DNA from: Azorinus chamasolen
Taxonomy: Eukaryota; Mollusca; Bivalvia; Cardiida; Solecurtidae
NCBI GenBank assembly: GCA_963576725.1
Contig: OY755244.1
Location: 81,166,621-81,230,620, forward strand
Direction: 5' to 3'
Length of the DNA: 64,000 nt
Shown here: piece by piece, positions 1-13,605 of the stretch
Layout of the letters: each line of letters begins with the position of its first letter
Position numbering within the stretch: position 1 is the first letter of the stretch
Notes under the pieces: generated by a model
The model's database searches: none
What the model was told of the DNA's origin: nothing
What the model saw: only the letters and a program-made list of their open reading frames with translations
Made by a program: the position numbers and the translations under genes

Positions 1-64
1 TTCCAGATAAGGATTTCTAGTACGGCTATTTTTAGTAACTTTAGTAAGATCCTTTACCCGAAGG

Positions 65-960
65 ATGGCAGCCCTTCCTTTAAACCATCACCATGATCCT
101 TCATTGGAGCTTCTTCTGCTGTCTTCAGACGATATCCTTATTTCTCCCATAGCTGCTAAGCTAGGTGTAGAGAAGACACTGATTACACATCTCTTTCACT
201 CACCAGTCCTTTTCAGTGGGGATACAACTTCCTTAAGAGATGAGTCAGATTTTCATGTTGTACCTGATTTAGATCTTGCAAATACTTTAACAGATAGTTT
301 GCAAAATTTTCTTCACTCTGTACCAATCCCTTCTGTCCCTTCAATAGTCCCCCCTCCCTCAACATTAGTCTATTCGACTACCTCTCTCTTGCCTGCGACA
401 CCTGTCCAATCCGCTGTTTTTCCTCCCTCACCCCAACCTCTGTCTGTTGCTTTCCCCCTCCTTCAAACCATTCACCAATTGTCTCTTCTGCTGTCCTCTC
501 TATTCCGACAAAGACCATTCGTTCTGCTGCTCTGCCCCATTCCCCCCTTTCTGCTACAGTGCCAGTTGTTACTACTACACAGTCTGATCCTGAATCTGGT
601 CACATATCTTTTAACATCCCAGATGCCACAAAGGAGGAATACAGGGCAAACAAACTTTTCTTCGGATGGGTGCCTTGCCTTTGTTTCCTCCTGCTCGGAG
701 ATCTTGGGACAAAGAGGAGGTAATTTCAATCCCTCTTGGTTCACAGAGCGTTGCTTGGCCCCCAAAGAATTGGAAGTCCATCTCCTCTGACCAAAGACTG
801 CTTCAATGGAAAAGTAGTAAAGTCAAGCAGGCAAAGTAGAGTTCCTTTCTATGAGCATTCTCAAATCCCGTGGTCAGGATTTCAGCACTATTGAGCGTTG
901 TGACCTTCTGAACCAGTTCAACTTTCTGGTTCTCCCCGGAACTCTGCCACCCCAATGTCC
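65..960 (+). pseudogene. Unidentified degenerate ORF, possibly retroelement gag-like
   Basis: A 241-codon open frame runs from 65 to 790. Its first 150 or so residues are rich in Ser, Pro and Leu and hold no motif I can name. From about 600 the better sense appears in another frame (IPDATKEEYRANKLFFGW near 610-665), and weak coding sense continues in pieces to about 960, so at least one frameshift is likely. The CT-rich composition and the Pro-rich N-terminal part resemble the DIRS-like block at 31.6-32.8 kb, so a gag-like piece of such an element is possible. I do not recognise the family. No promoter, splice site or poly(A) signal ties it to a host gene. Confidence 0.3.
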
Positions 961-2463
961 GAAACATGACGTAAAATTAAGGTCTTGTGCGGCAGCATAC
1001 CACCAGTTGCGGCTCATTGGTTAGCACTGGTTAGCCATGATTGAATCTTCAGCCATGCTCCGAGATACAACAAATGATAGACTAATAAAACAATGTGACT
1101 CTGTCCCACTTAGACTATAAATAGCCAAACAGCTTACCCTCATCCAAACAAGCAACACTCTGAGTACCATTTCAATCCCTCTCATGTCCCTCCTCTACCA
1201 ACTCACATTTTTACAAACTATAGTTATTATCAGCCATACATAGGTATGACTATTGTTGTATTGATGGACTGCATTGTACTATGAGCAGTTTATTTCATAT
1301 CAAATAGTTCTATTGTTGTATTGATGGACTGCATTGTAAGAGGAGTTTATTTCATGTCAAGTATTTAATCTCTTTGGTTGTCTGGTAATCAGCAGTCTGA
1401 AGCAGATAAGAGCTTTTTTTTTTATCAAACTAGGGAAGTTTAAAGTAAAAATAGAGCTTTCTATAAAAGTATAGGTGATATGCCAATATGTGTTGTGGTA
1501 TTGTATAAAGTATGTATAGCAAACTAGCTCAGTGACTTGGATGGAAGCTGTTGCAATGGTAATTGCCATATATGTGTGAAATTTAAAGGGACATTTTTCA
1601 TAGCAGGTATCTGTACTTTGGAATGAAAGATGTAATGAATTTCTAGAGATGTGACATTTATTGTAGGGTCAATTATGCATGACCCATTTGATCCCAAGTC
1701 ACTGAAAGTGGTTGTTGTAAACATGTGTATTATGTAAATGTGAAGGTCTCACATGTAGAAAATCTTATTTTCAATGAAGCTCTAACATAACATGATATAT
1801 CTATACATTAGTGTTAGCACTAGGGGGTTACAAATGAGTACTGTAATGATAAGCAGAACACTGCATTTACATTTAATATTTCAACCCAACTTAAATTTTT
1901 TTTTAGTATAATGCTCAAGTAAAATGGCATAAGAAATTAAACTGACATATGGAATTGACAGTAAATGGCAAGGAAATTGCTATTGCATTTATTTATAGAT
2001 CAATGTGTTTACACACTATAACTTGCTGAACCAATTGGCAATCAGCTGAAAACATTGGTTGCTTGCATGTAGATTCAGCATAGTGGCAACTTGTAGTTGA
2101 GTTACCAACAAAAGAATGAAAGTGGTCACGTTTGCTGCAAGGCTAGTCCAAATTATTTAGACGTTTCGCTTGCTCTTTATTAAAAAGTATATATCTCTCC
2201 AAGCATCAACGTCGTTGCATATGCCAAAATGAAAACTGTAAAATATCAATAATAATGAAGAGAAATGTTGATATTACAGCCATTCCAGAAATTTGAGGAC
2301 CATTTGACCTGACAAGTATTTAAAAAATCAATGTTGCGATATTCAAATAATATTCCAACTATATTAAATTCAACCTTTCATCGTTCTAGTCCTATGTTTT
2401 GGCACCTGAACTATTGACCGGCAACGAAATATCTACAATTGAAATAAACAACTAGATTTGCAA
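961..2463. other. Non-coding stretch with one 60-bp direct duplication
   Basis: No gene is visible. The only structure is a 60-bp direct duplication with anchors at 1251 and 1311 (TATTGTTGTATTGATGGACT in both). The short ORFs at 1357-1724 on the minus strand lack codon structure or known motifs. Confidence 0.5.
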
Positions 2464-5000
2464 GTAACGGATGTTAAATTCTAATATATGTTATCTAAAT
2501 ATTGCACTGCCGATTACAATATGTGATATAATGATTTATTTTGTCACATAAACATCATACATGTATAGACACATGTTAGTATAGAAAACAAACTTTAAAT
2601 GTTTACATATGACCAAAAACTGGAGATGTTAAAACATGTCTTACTTTAAATGCATTCATATTTTCATATGCATTAATAAATAGTTCCCTTCATAAGACAC
2701 AACTTAATTGTTAGATACTTTTTTGTGTTAACATATACATATTGATGTGTAAACTTTAAGTAAAAACAAAACAACATATGCATATATTCTCAATGTATTT
2801 TTTTCATAACTATGAATCAAAACAGGTAAACTAGTAACGGACGTTAACTATTCTAAACTTAAATTTTGTTTAAAGTTCATATTGAATTAGTCTCTATTGT
2901 TTGATAAGAAAACATATTATAACATTGCATAAGGTTATATTTGAAATGGCACGGCGGTATACTAGTCCATCAGACGTATGCCTAATATTTTCATGTATAT
3001 TATAAAATGCGTAAACAATCGTAGTTGGAGGAAATATATCTACAGTTGTACCCATGTGTGAAAATATCAGTTCATCTCTATCAGGTTCATACCACAAATC
3101 ACATTTGCAGATTTCACACGACAAATTAATATACATTCACTGGCAATATAAACGTATTATAAGCAAGTTCGATTGGCAACATAATTTAAAACCAACAGTA
3201 ACGGAAGTTACGTCTTAGTATCCGTTCGTTTTCACGCTACCGCCTAGGCCATCACATGACCCTTGCAATGGTAATTTTTTAGATATTCCCATCTGGTACC
3301 AACTCTTAAAAGATATTTGTGTCTTGTTATGAACTCAAAAATGCTTTTGTTTCGATATTGTGATGTCGGTGAATCGGTAAGATTATGCATATATTTCAGA
3401 TTGTGATACTCAGACTTAATGAGTGGAATGGGATTTGAAAAACGTTACAACCATTCCCGCATTATGAATATTCAGATTAATTTTCAGACGCCATTCTTAT
3501 GTGTTTTGGGGAAATACACAACAGTGACAACACTGGTGTGTAATGTTACGTGTTTGCTGGTCAAGCATGCGGATTGGACTTCACATTTCTGTGAACCCCA
3601 TCTAGAAAAGAACATTACCGTCTGCCAAGTTTTTTCATAGATGACTCATCTGATTGTACTGAAGTTTCACATGATTTCGAAACTCTTTGATATCATTGGT
3701 AAATGCGCACTTTATTTTTTTTTTAATTACTCAACAGGCTAACTGGTACATAAGACTTTCTTTTCTTTTCCATTATCTCTCCTTGCATAACTTGCCAATT
3801 TCTTTTTCTTCCTTTCTCAGTAACGTCTCTGTATTTCAGCTCTGAAAGAGGCATTCTATAATATTGGTAAATATAAGCAAATATTAAACCATTTTGCCTT
3901 TAATTACACATACATTAAATCAGGCATTTAATTAACTTCCGTTACATTTTGCGATATATTTACTTCTAGTGTATATTTTATTCATTATTGAGTATATACA
4001 ACTTGCAATGTACATAATCATGGGCGGTACAATGCTTTATGAATATTCATATCAACTGAACACTAAACTGAACAATACAGACTATTCTAACGATCAAAAT
4101 TTGTTTGTGTTTAACTTCCGTTACCAACACTGAAAACGATTGTGTTGCATAGATACACTTTCATAATCATAATGCTTAAGTGAGACAAAAGGGATTATAA
4201 ATATAACCAAACACTAAATATATAAACACAGACATATCAGTTCGAAACAAGTACGGTTTTCTGCAAATATAAGATTTTTAACTTCCGTTACCTTTTGATT
4301 TTACAGTCAAAAATCTGCTTTTAAAATCCGAATACAGTGAAACCATAAGCACTTGTTAAATAGTTAGCTTGTAAGTCATTATTCTTAAAGAGGTGTACTC
4401 ATCATTTGAAAAACAGAGATATCTATTAAATTATTTTAAAACTAGGAATAAATAACTACAAGTCAGGCACTTACATTATGTCATCGATGCGTTCACAGTT
4501 AATGTCATTATATTTCACTTTCTTGCTGCGAAAGAATATGACACGTCATGACGAAGCTATGGCGTAAACGATGTTGACGTTTTCTATACATGCGCCATAA
4601 CATTATACAGCTGTAACAACTATATCGATTTTGTATCGGAGGTTAACACTCACGGAGGTTAATTTTTGCTTAATTAATTGCCTGTTTTTGAGTAAAATAT
4701 GGATATTCCATAAGTGAAACCTATTTTATTGTTTACATGGAATTAGAATATTTAGTATTAAATAATAGAAAGCAACTCAAACAATATGAACTTTTGTAAA
4801 CATGCGTCACGGAAGTTAATTCAAATTTTCTCTTTTCACAATTTCCATTCCAGATAATTTAATCGTTTTCTTTTTTACAGGAGAAGACATTAATAATTGT
4901 AAATAAGTATGTTTCTACTATGAAACAGAACACTTATCACATTAAAATACATATTTTGGTATACATTTCATCCTCCTCAATAATCAGTCACGGAAGTTAA
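2464..5000. repeat. Series of 14-bp GTnACGGAAGTTAA boxes about 180 bp apart
   Basis: A near-palindromic 14-mer (arms TAAC/GTTA around a 4-nt centre) recurs ten times. Plus-strand copies start at 2464, 2834, 3198, 4633, 4649, 4806 and 4987. Minus-strand copies (TTAACTTCCGTTAC) start at 3932, 4111 and 4278. Spacings are 370, 364, 734, 179, 167, 355/371, 157 and 181, all near multiples of about 180 bp. The sequence between boxes is AT-rich and no longer alignable by eye. This could be a decayed satellite whose box is conserved, or a periodic binding site. No coding sequence lies here; the ORFs at 2894-3136 and 3419-3640 show nothing. Confidence 0.6.
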
Positions 5001-6274
5001 TAAGGTATTAGCGACAACTGAAAATTGTTACCCAAATTTCAAAATGACTTTCATCTGGTAAAGCTGGCAGCACATAGACAAACAGTATGATTATTAGATT
5101 AATCGTGTGTGTATTTTACATTGCCATTTGGTTACAATTATTTCACTACCACTTCATTTTGTTATGTAACCCAAGTCAAGTGACAGTAAAAAGTACCATA
5201 TGTTGCATATAATCTCATTGCATGCCGAATATTTCTTTAAATTTCAACCGCTAAAAGCTGTTTGTATACGATACTCATAGTGATGACAATGTATAAACGG
5301 GCCTAGGTCATTTAAATGAAACGTATTATTAGAGCTATATTAAGAAGACATAATAAATTGCTGATTAGCATATGCGGCGGCTTTCTATGAAGGACTAGCT
5401 GCAAGGCAACATGTTTTCCCTATGATTGTATAAAATGAGTCTAGACTTCTGTCTGTAAGATTGATCGAGTTCATCTTAGTGCACTAGAGTACACGATCAC
5501 CAAAATTTTGAATTTATTTGAGAATGTCCGTACTCTACCTCTAGACCCATTGTAAGAAAATGTCGAGGGTTACATTGTTTATGTATACTGAATAGTTATA
5601 CAAACTGATCAATAATCATTTGTATCAAGTTAATTTGTATTGTGGGAATGTCCACAAGGTGGTCTGTTGAATTCTGCTGCATTTTTCTTCAGCAGTTGAT
5701 ATTTTCAATGAGAATTTCGTAATTACGGATTTACAGGATTGGCAGTCTAGTTAAAACCCATCATAAGTGTATATATTTGCAAAATTCTTACCGACACATG
5801 GTTGATGTTCAGTAGGATTCGACGAAATTGTTGGTTTTTGTTGAAAACTTTGGCTCCATGTGCTTTCAGACTCCATTTGCCTCACGAGAATGATGACGTC
5901 AGTATTGAGTTAACCTTCACCTTGATGAGTGTTAAGCATTCCAATCCTCATATTAGTCTAAGAATTCGTCAAAATATCAGCTAGACCCAACCTTGTGCGA
6001 CTCGTTACCGAGACTTGTTATATTTTTTAAAGTTGATTTTAAATCGTGTTTAACGTTGTTATTTTGTTCTAGAATAGCAAATAAGGATTGTTTATGTGAA
6101 AGATCCTTAGGATTTCATTTAGAATCCATGAATATTCTATTCCATTCAAATTGATTAATTATGTTAGGTCGAGAAGTGTCAAGTATGTTTGCAGTTAAAA
6201 GTTTAACAGACTATCCAAGATTGTAAAAACATATTAAAATTCAGGAGAATTTTATTCTGAGAAGTTGGGGAGAG
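5001..6274. other. No recognisable feature
   Basis: AT-rich DNA without a credible gene. The 60-codon ORF at 5802-5984 has no recognisable motif and no repeat family was noticed. Confidence 0.5.
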
Positions 6275-6570
6275 TGTTATGACCTGGTCATAAAGCACCA
6301 TTTCATAATTTTGTGTCTACATAACACTGGTTTTCAGTTGATAGTTCTTAGCCATTATATTTAATATTCAATGGTGATTGAAGTAAAATTGGTCACTTAG
6401 GGTCACATGATACCCTCCAGAATCTATATAAGACAGCGCGTCAAGCGCTCGTCACCACTGTGTCACCACAAGATCTACTACACTAGCATGGTATATATAT
6501 GTAATACAAATCATTATCCCGGATCCTGGCGTTAATTTCATAAAATCCCTTAAACCGACCGGCTGTTACA
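6275..6570 (+). mobile_element. Possible solo LTR with TATA box
   Basis: The segment begins TGTTATGACC and ends GGCTGTTACA, which fits the TG...CA rule with weakly matching ends. It contains a good TATA box (TATATAAG, 6425-6432) followed by a GC-rich start region, as in an LTR promoter. I could not find a clear target duplication or an internal retroelement next to it. It could instead be a fragment of another element's promoter. Confidence 0.3.
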
Positions 6571-7289
6571 ATATTGAAATTTGTAATAAACATAGAACAG
6601 GGAACTGGATGGTTAAGGATCTGTTCTGTTCGCTGATGGAATTATATATTCCATTATAATTATAATTCAACATTTCAATATCCGTGTGGAACTTTGAAAA
6701 CAGTTCTGATGCGGATGATACGCTGAGTACCTAGCAACGTACCAGGGTCCAAACTGCTGTACTCTCCGCTTATAGATCGACGACACATTTGTGAGGAGGC
6801 TAACGGTTAAGCGACTGTCTCGACAGCTGCCAGGTTTAACCATTTGAATGACGAGTTTTCAGAGTGGAGTGGTCTACCATTGTTTAACAATAGAGTCCGT
6901 TCCTCATGAAAGTATGCGAGAGATTTTGAATGACAAATTGTGCAGATCCTGATCAGAGGACTACAGATGGTGTTCTCTGGTCTCAGTCTACAGTGTGCAA
7001 ATCAAAGCAAGCTCGTTTCCCACATTCAAAGTAGTAATACCTATGAATGTTTTATTAAGATTTTATCGGTATAGGCAGAGTTATAGAGGTGTCAGGTTTA
7101 ATTAAGAAAATGTCAGCTAGTTTCAGTTTGACAGCTAGTGACAGTTTCATTATGTTGTAGCCTATATGGTTATAAGAATAATGCACGCCACATGCATTTT
7201 ATTTACTCCATCATGAATATTAATTACATTTTAAAAGCGTATGGACACAAAATGTTTAATTAATATCTTAACGCGTCGCGCATTGTTAA
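6571..7289. other. Non-coding stretch with an eroded hairpin MITE
   Basis: No gene. At 6931-6997 lies an eroded hairpin of the family described at 22476 (left arm AAATTGTGCAGATCCTGATC, right arm ending TCTACAGTGTGC). A second, weaker trace is at 6700-6770. The rest is AT-rich and featureless. Confidence 0.45.
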
Positions 7290-7506
7290 TAAGACAGACA
7301 GACAGGCAGGCAGGCAGGCAGGCAGGCAAGCAGGCAATCAGGCAATCAGGCAAGAAGGCAGGCAGGGTAGGGAGGCAGGAGGCAGTCAAGCAGGTAGGTA
7401 GGTAGGTAGGTAGGTAGGTAGACAGGCAGGTAGGCAGGCAAGTAGGTAGGTAGGTATACTAAAGGGTGGGTGGATGGATGGATGGATGGGTGGATGGATG
7501 GATATG

Positions 7507-7576
<70 letters not shown>
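7290..7576. repeat. Compound microsatellite CAGG / TAGG / TGGA / GATA
   Basis: Consecutive tetranucleotide tracts: CAGG-type from about 7300, TAGG-type from about 7395, TGGA-type from about 7468, and GATA from about 7507 to 7576. All reading frames crossing it are repeat artefacts. Confidence 0.95.
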
Positions 7577-7578
<2 letters not shown>

Positions 7579-7783
7579 CAGTACAACCTCTCTATAACGG
7601 CCACTAAAATTACATCAAGTATTTTGTGTTAAAGGCAGGTGGCTGCTTAAAGCAAGGTGAATGAAAAACAGAACGCTCCAATAGAAGCGTTCTGTTTTAC
7701 GTTCATCTTGCTTTAAGCGGCCACCTGTCCTAAATACCAAATAATTAACATAATTTAGTGGCCGTTATAGAGAGGTTTTACTG
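7579..7783. mobile_element. Palindromic pogo/Tigger-like MITE
   Basis: A 205-bp element that is an almost complete palindrome. The left end is CAGTACAACCTCTCTATAAC and the right end is its near-perfect complement (...GGTTTTACTG), with a 5-nt centre around 7680. A TA dinucleotide flanks each end (7577-7578, 7784-7785). CAGT-type ends with TA target duplication match non-autonomous pogo/Tigger-type (Tc1-mariner superfamily) elements. It sits inside a GATA microsatellite that continues on both sides. It has no coding capacity. Confidence 0.8.
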
Positions 7784-7785
7784 TA

Positions 7786-8085
<300 letters not shown>

Positions 8086-8199
8086 ACAAAATCCACCAAT
8101 TAATAGTATATTTATGGTCATTTGTTACTTTCAAATAGTCATTTTATAAAAGGAAATGTATCGGTCCAGAGCAATACTTTGGAACATGTAGACAGCATT

Positions 8200-10590
8200 G
8201 TTACAACCCGTTTTGTAGTAACGTTGCAAATTGTAGTAATTACTACAAAACGGGTTACTACAATTTGCGTGAAACCCTCCCAACCCGTTTTGTAGTAACG
8301 TTGCAAATTGTAGTAATTACTACAAAGTGGGTTGGTATGCCAAATTCAATATGTAGTAAACTCCTATTACACCGAGCATGGTTGTGTGACTGCAACCAAA
8401 TTTGGGGTGGTCCTTCATATTGACAATATCAGAGTGCACAGTAACAATATTTCCGATACCTTGCCTACTTAATGAAATAGAGTCAAAAACAGTTTACTAC
8501 ACTTCGTATGGGACCTTGCGACCCGTTTTGTAGTAACGTTGCAAATTGTAGTAATTACTACAAAGTGGGTTACTACAGTTTGTTTTAAAACTTGACAACT
8601 CATTTTGTAGTAATTGTGCATAAATATGAAATGATAATATAAAATGATAAAATATTATATAATATATAATATAATATATAATTATTTTTTTTATCCATAT
8701 AAAACAATACCATGAAATAAAATGACTTTTTGGCATATGTTCATAATATATAATATTATATAATATAATATATAATATCTTACCACAGTTTGTGTTAAAA
8801 CTTCACAACTCATTTTGTAGTAACTTGCATATATATGAAATGATATAATATAAAATGATTAAATATTATATAATATTATATAATATATATATTTTAAAGA
8901 AATTAATGTTATCGATATGAAACAATACCATGAAATAAAATGACTTTTTGGCATATGTTCATAATATATAATATTATATAATAAAATATATTAAATTTTA
9001 CTACAATTTGTGTTAAAACTTCAAAACTCATTTTGTAGTAAATTTGTACATATATGAAAGGATATAATATAAAATCATTAAATATTATATAATATATATA
9101 TAATTTTTTATACTTTTTTTTATAATCGATATAAAACAATACCATGACATAAAATGACTTTTTGGCATATGTTTATAATATATAATATAATATATAATAT
9201 TTTGTATTACGTATAATTATACTAATATAACATATAACAAAATGTTATATACAATAATTACATAATATTATAAATAATATATAGTAATATTATATAATAA
9301 TTAATATATATGTTATTTATAATATAATATAAAATAATACAGGCTACTACACTTTAAAATGAACACTTCCAACTGTTTCGTAGTAACATTGCTAAATGTA
9401 GTAATTACTACAAAACGGGTTACTACACTTTGCGTGAAACCCTCCCAACCCGTTTTGTAGTAACGTTGCAAATTGTAGTAATTACTACAAAGTGGGTTGG
9501 TATGCCAAGTGTAGTAAACTCCTATTACACCGAGCATGGTTGTGTGACTGCAACCAAATTTGGGGTGGTCCTTCATATTGACAATATCCGAGTGCACAGT
9601 AAAAATCTTTCCGATACCTTGCCTACTTAATGAAATAGAGTTAAAACAGTTTACTACATTTCGTATGGGACCTTGCGACCCGTTCTGTAGTAACGTTGCA
9701 AATTGTAGTAATTACTACAAAGTGGGTTGGTATGCCAAGTTCAATATGTAGTAAACTCCTATTACACCGAGCATGGTTGTGTGACTGCAACCAAATTTGG
9801 GATGGTCCTTCATATTGACAATATCCGAGTGCACGGTAAAAATCTTTCCGATACCTTACCTACTTAATGAAATATAGTCAAAAACAGTTTACTACATTTC
9901 GTATGGGACCTTGCGATCCGTTTTGTAGTAACGTTGCAAATTGTAGTAATTACTACAAAGTGGGTTACAGCAGTTTGTTTTAAAACTTGACAACTCATTT
10001 TGTAGTAATTGTGCATATATATGAAATTATATAATATAAAATGATTAAATATTATATAATATATAATATAATATATATAATATATATTTTTAAAAAATAT
10101 ATATAATTGATATGAAACAATACCATGAAATAAAATGACTTTTTGGCATATGTTTATAATATATAATATTATATAATATAATATATAATATTTTGTAATA
10201 CGTATAACAATACTAATATAACATCACAGAATGTTATATACAATGATTACATAATATTATATATAATATATAGTAATATTATATAATAAATAATATATAT
10301 GTTATGTATAATATTATAGTATAATAAAATGCAAGCTACTACACTTTAAAATGAACTCTCCCAACTGTTTAGTAGTAACATTGCTAACTGTAGTAATTAC
10401 TACAAAACGGGTTACTGCAATTTGTGTGAAACCCTCCCAACCCGTTTTGTAGTAACGTTGCAAATTGTAGTAATTACTACAAAGTGGGTTGGTATGCCAA
10501 ATTCAATATGTAGTAAACTCCTATTACACCGAGCATGGTGTAAATATATAATAGTTTGTAATATGTATAATAATACTAATATAACATATT
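8200..10590 (+). repeat. Left inverted arm built of palindromic and AT-rich modules
   Basis: Two modules alternate. The palindromic module holds an 18-bp perfect palindrome, TTGTAGTAATTACTACAA, nested in a wider CCCGTTTTGTAGTAA...TTACTACAAAACGGG palindrome, and recurs about nine times. The AT-rich module (TATAAT-type runs plus CAATACCATGAAATAAAATG) appears four or five times. A third conserved segment runs from ACCGAGCATGGTTGTGTGAC to TTGCCTACTTAATGAAATAG. Short ORFs here are repeats of the same frame and not genes. Confidence 0.85.
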
Positions 10591-11580
10591 TTAGTTCGCA
10601 TTGTCACGTGAGTTTTCTTATTTATAACCCGTGTTTACAATGGAAGGCATTTCAATATCTGAGAGCGTTTTGTAGTACAGTTTAGGAATCAATTTGTCTA
10701 AATGAAGCAATAGTTTGTAAGAATTGAGAAATAAATGTTGGTCATTTCATATCAAATCGATAATAAAGTCCTACGGTATAATTACTATTGTCAAAAGTAT
10801 GATAGCAGACTTAGCGTTTGCCAGCAACACGGATTTTTTTACCAGTTTTACACATACGGCACCGGGGCCCCAGTACAAGAACAGAAATGCTGGGTAATTC
10901 CGTTTCGACACTTAACCCTTTTACAAATAAAAACGTTTGTTCATGACTTTGCAAGGAGAGTAGCCTTAGAGTAGCCGACTCATGCAGGAGCCATCTCACA
11001 TGAGCTTGCTTAGTAGGCCTACTGTAGGTGTATGTGAACAGTTTCTGAGATGGCGAAAAGTAAAAAATTTCTCTTGTTAATTGGTCAATATATACATTAA
11101 GTTATGAATATTAATGATGCCATTAATTCTAACGCGAACATTCAAACGGGAAAGGGTAAATACACAAACTTAAAATGCAAGTAATGCCAAGCTCACTTGC
11201 ATGAACGTGTGTAGCACTGTGTCCAATTATTATCCCTAATCGCCTTTTAAACCTTAACCCTTTATCTTTTTGTTTATATCTATAACAATTCTAAATACCT
11301 AATAAATATTCATTGACAAAAGAGTTATAATGAAATATGGACGGTGGAATATTGTAGCATTTTAGAAACTGATCTATAACTTTTCATTAACAAGCAGGAG
11401 CCATTTGATCTGGGTCTTCTCTGTTTGCAAATACGTGAAAATGCGTTTATATGAAGGAACGTGTTAAATAATCCATGAATATCCGTGTAAACAATGGCTA
11501 TTTACAATGGCAACTGTACACTAGCTGGATGTTTTGGTAATGGTAGAAACTGTAGAGTCTATTGTAACTTCATAAGCAAA
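10591..11580. other. Spacer DNA without a gene
   Basis: First part of the spacer between the inverted arms. The 79-codon ORF at 10735-10974 has no recognisable motif. No transposase-like sequence is visible. Confidence 0.5.
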
Positions 11581-11583
11581 CAC

Positions 11584-12356
11584 AACAGGCCCAGATTTGA
11601 GACGGCTGCTACAGTAGAGCTATATGCTATGGGTCTACTGTTCTCAAATTCGTATTTATGTAGTAACTGATCAAAAGCGGCTGTTCAGAGTAGACCCAGA
11701 TCCGGCGGCCCCTATAATACCTGTTTGATTCTCGGAGTCGTCTGATCAGGGTCCACACTTTGTTTTAGCTATTTGGACTGTATAGCTCTGAATAGTTTTG
11801 TATTTGGCAAAACAATAACCCATATTAATTATAATTATTTCTTATAAAATAGCCATAATGTAAAAGACTAATACATGGTATCTTCTAGTTAAAATAATTG
11901 CAAAAGGTTTGACAGGGCATTTCCACCAGATAAAAAGACAATGAATATTCATGTAAGATATAATGATTTTATGAATACTAATTATCTGTTGTTTTATAAA
12001 GACATGTGGACAAGATATCAACAGAATCCGATCTATATCGTTCTATGCGCAAACAGCAGACTCCTATCTAATAGTCTCGTTTGGGTCTATCCTATTTGCA
12101 AATGTATAAATGTGTGTCTATATCCAGTAAAGAGTTATGCATGTAGTCATAATTGCCATTTCTTAAATATTCATTAACCCTTAACTCTATGAATATTCAT
12201 GTAAGAAATAACTGCATTATGAAAAGTAATTAGATTTATTATTAAAATAGCATATGGTCACAGGAAGGTTTGGCCATGGCAGAAACTGGGTCTACTCTGT
12301 TTGCAAAGGCGTAGAAAGATGTATTTATGGAGTAAAGGGATATTAAGCGGGTTATG
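11584..12356. repeat. Cluster of eroded hairpin MITEs
   Basis: Hairpin remnants of the TTAA family lie at 11584-11646, 11683-11764 (arms CAGAGTAGACCCAGATCCGG and CTGATCAGGGTCCACACTTT) and about 12049-12099. At 12181-12356 a copy bounded by TTAA keeps the left body (TTAACTCTATGAATATTCAT) but has lost the left arm of its hairpin. The surrounding GAATATTCATG and GGCAGAAACTG phrases are shared with copies at 12.75, 53.3, 53.6 and 62.7 kb. Confidence 0.6.
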
Positions 12357-12419
12357 CAGGTCCAGTCTGTGGTTTGGAAATATTGACAAATACTCTACTG
12401 GGTCTAGAAATTTTCAACA

Positions 12420-12745
12420 AAATCAAGGCCCATAACTCCATCAATGTTCATTGCGATTGGATGAAAACTCATCAGATGCACAAGTGAACACCCTGAGTAA
12501 TATAATCACAAAGAGTCATGTTGTTTCTAGGATAAATGCTTTTAAAGTTGTTAAAAGTCAATATTCTCACAAAATCAAGGCCCATTACTTTGTTAATATG
12601 CGACACAAACTTAAAATTCTTATTTTCACAAACCAGCTTTATATAACTTTGTAGGAGATATGGCCTAGACGCGAAGCGTGACAGACGGACCGACATAATC
12701 GAGAACAGCTATAGTCCCCCAACTACTAACTGGTGGGGGACTAAT
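12420..12745. repeat. Dispersed repeat ending in GACGGAC / CTATAGTCCCCC
   Basis: The phrases GGAGATATGGCC, GAAGCGTGACAGACGGAC and CTATAGTCCCCCAAC occur here and again at 49205-49530 in the same order, so this is one interspersed family. The small ORFs on both strands are not credible genes. The class of the element is unknown to me. Confidence 0.6.
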
Positions 12746-12957
12746 AATGAAATCATGAATATTAGTTATATTAATTGTTGTAATAGCATATGGACACACT
12801 AACGTTTTTGGTCATTGCAGAAACTGTAGAATCATTATCGATATTATATCATAAACAGAGTAGACCCTGATCAGACGGCTCAAACGGGAGTCGCCTGATC
12901 TGGGTCTACTCTGTTTGCATAGGCATAGAAAGGCATATTCATGGAGTAAAGAGTTAA
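12745..12957 (+). mobile_element. Hairpin MITE, well preserved
   Basis: The central hairpin spans 12853-12916. The left arm AAACAGAGTAGACCCTGATC... and right arm pair over 28 positions with three mismatches around an 8-nt loop. The right end reads ATGGAGTAAAGAGTTAA, giving a TTAA boundary at 12954-12957. The left boundary is unclear because it abuts the dispersed repeat at 12420-12745. Confidence 0.7.
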
Positions 12958-13605
12958 AATGCTGTACAGAGTTATGGTCTATTCATAATGTAAACTACAA
13001 AATTCTAAACGCTTCCTTTTCTCTTGTATATGATCTTTTTTGGTATATTTATTCGAAGAGCTTGGGTCTTAAAAAAGTCTACGGCAAAATGGGTTAATAG
13101 TAAAGAAATTATAGTCAAAGTTTTATAAGGACAAGGGGGTCATTGGCCCTATATCGCTCACCTGAATTACGACTTGAACTGAAATTTACACACAGTTTGG
13201 ATCAAGATCTGATACCAAATAAATAACTGGCTGACCAAGATCCAAACTGCTTACAACTTGTGACAATTTTGTCTTAGGTCAAAATGCCTAAATCTGATCT
13301 TTTAGAAATTCAAGCAGAAGACAATTCTAAAGCAGACATCCTGGTAAGGTTTTGAAAGATCCCATGATTAACTGCGAGATTAGTTTTTATTGAAATGTGT
13401 GATAGAAAATTCCAACTAGTATTTGATTTTATTGTAATTATTTACTGCATTGTTATATATTTTCTCCAGTCCTCACACATATATTTGATCGAAATTCAAA
13501 ATGTCCATGTTTCATTTTACTGCAGACAACACTCTAGATTTACAGTCAACTGCGGGTCATTTTCAGGTCACTATGTGTTCCAACTACCTTTTGCACTCTT
13601 AGCAA

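Noticed and set aside
6275..6570. Host gene promoter
   Set aside because: The TATA box is convincing but no downstream exon is visible and the TG...CA ends suggest an LTR; kept only as a weak LTR call.
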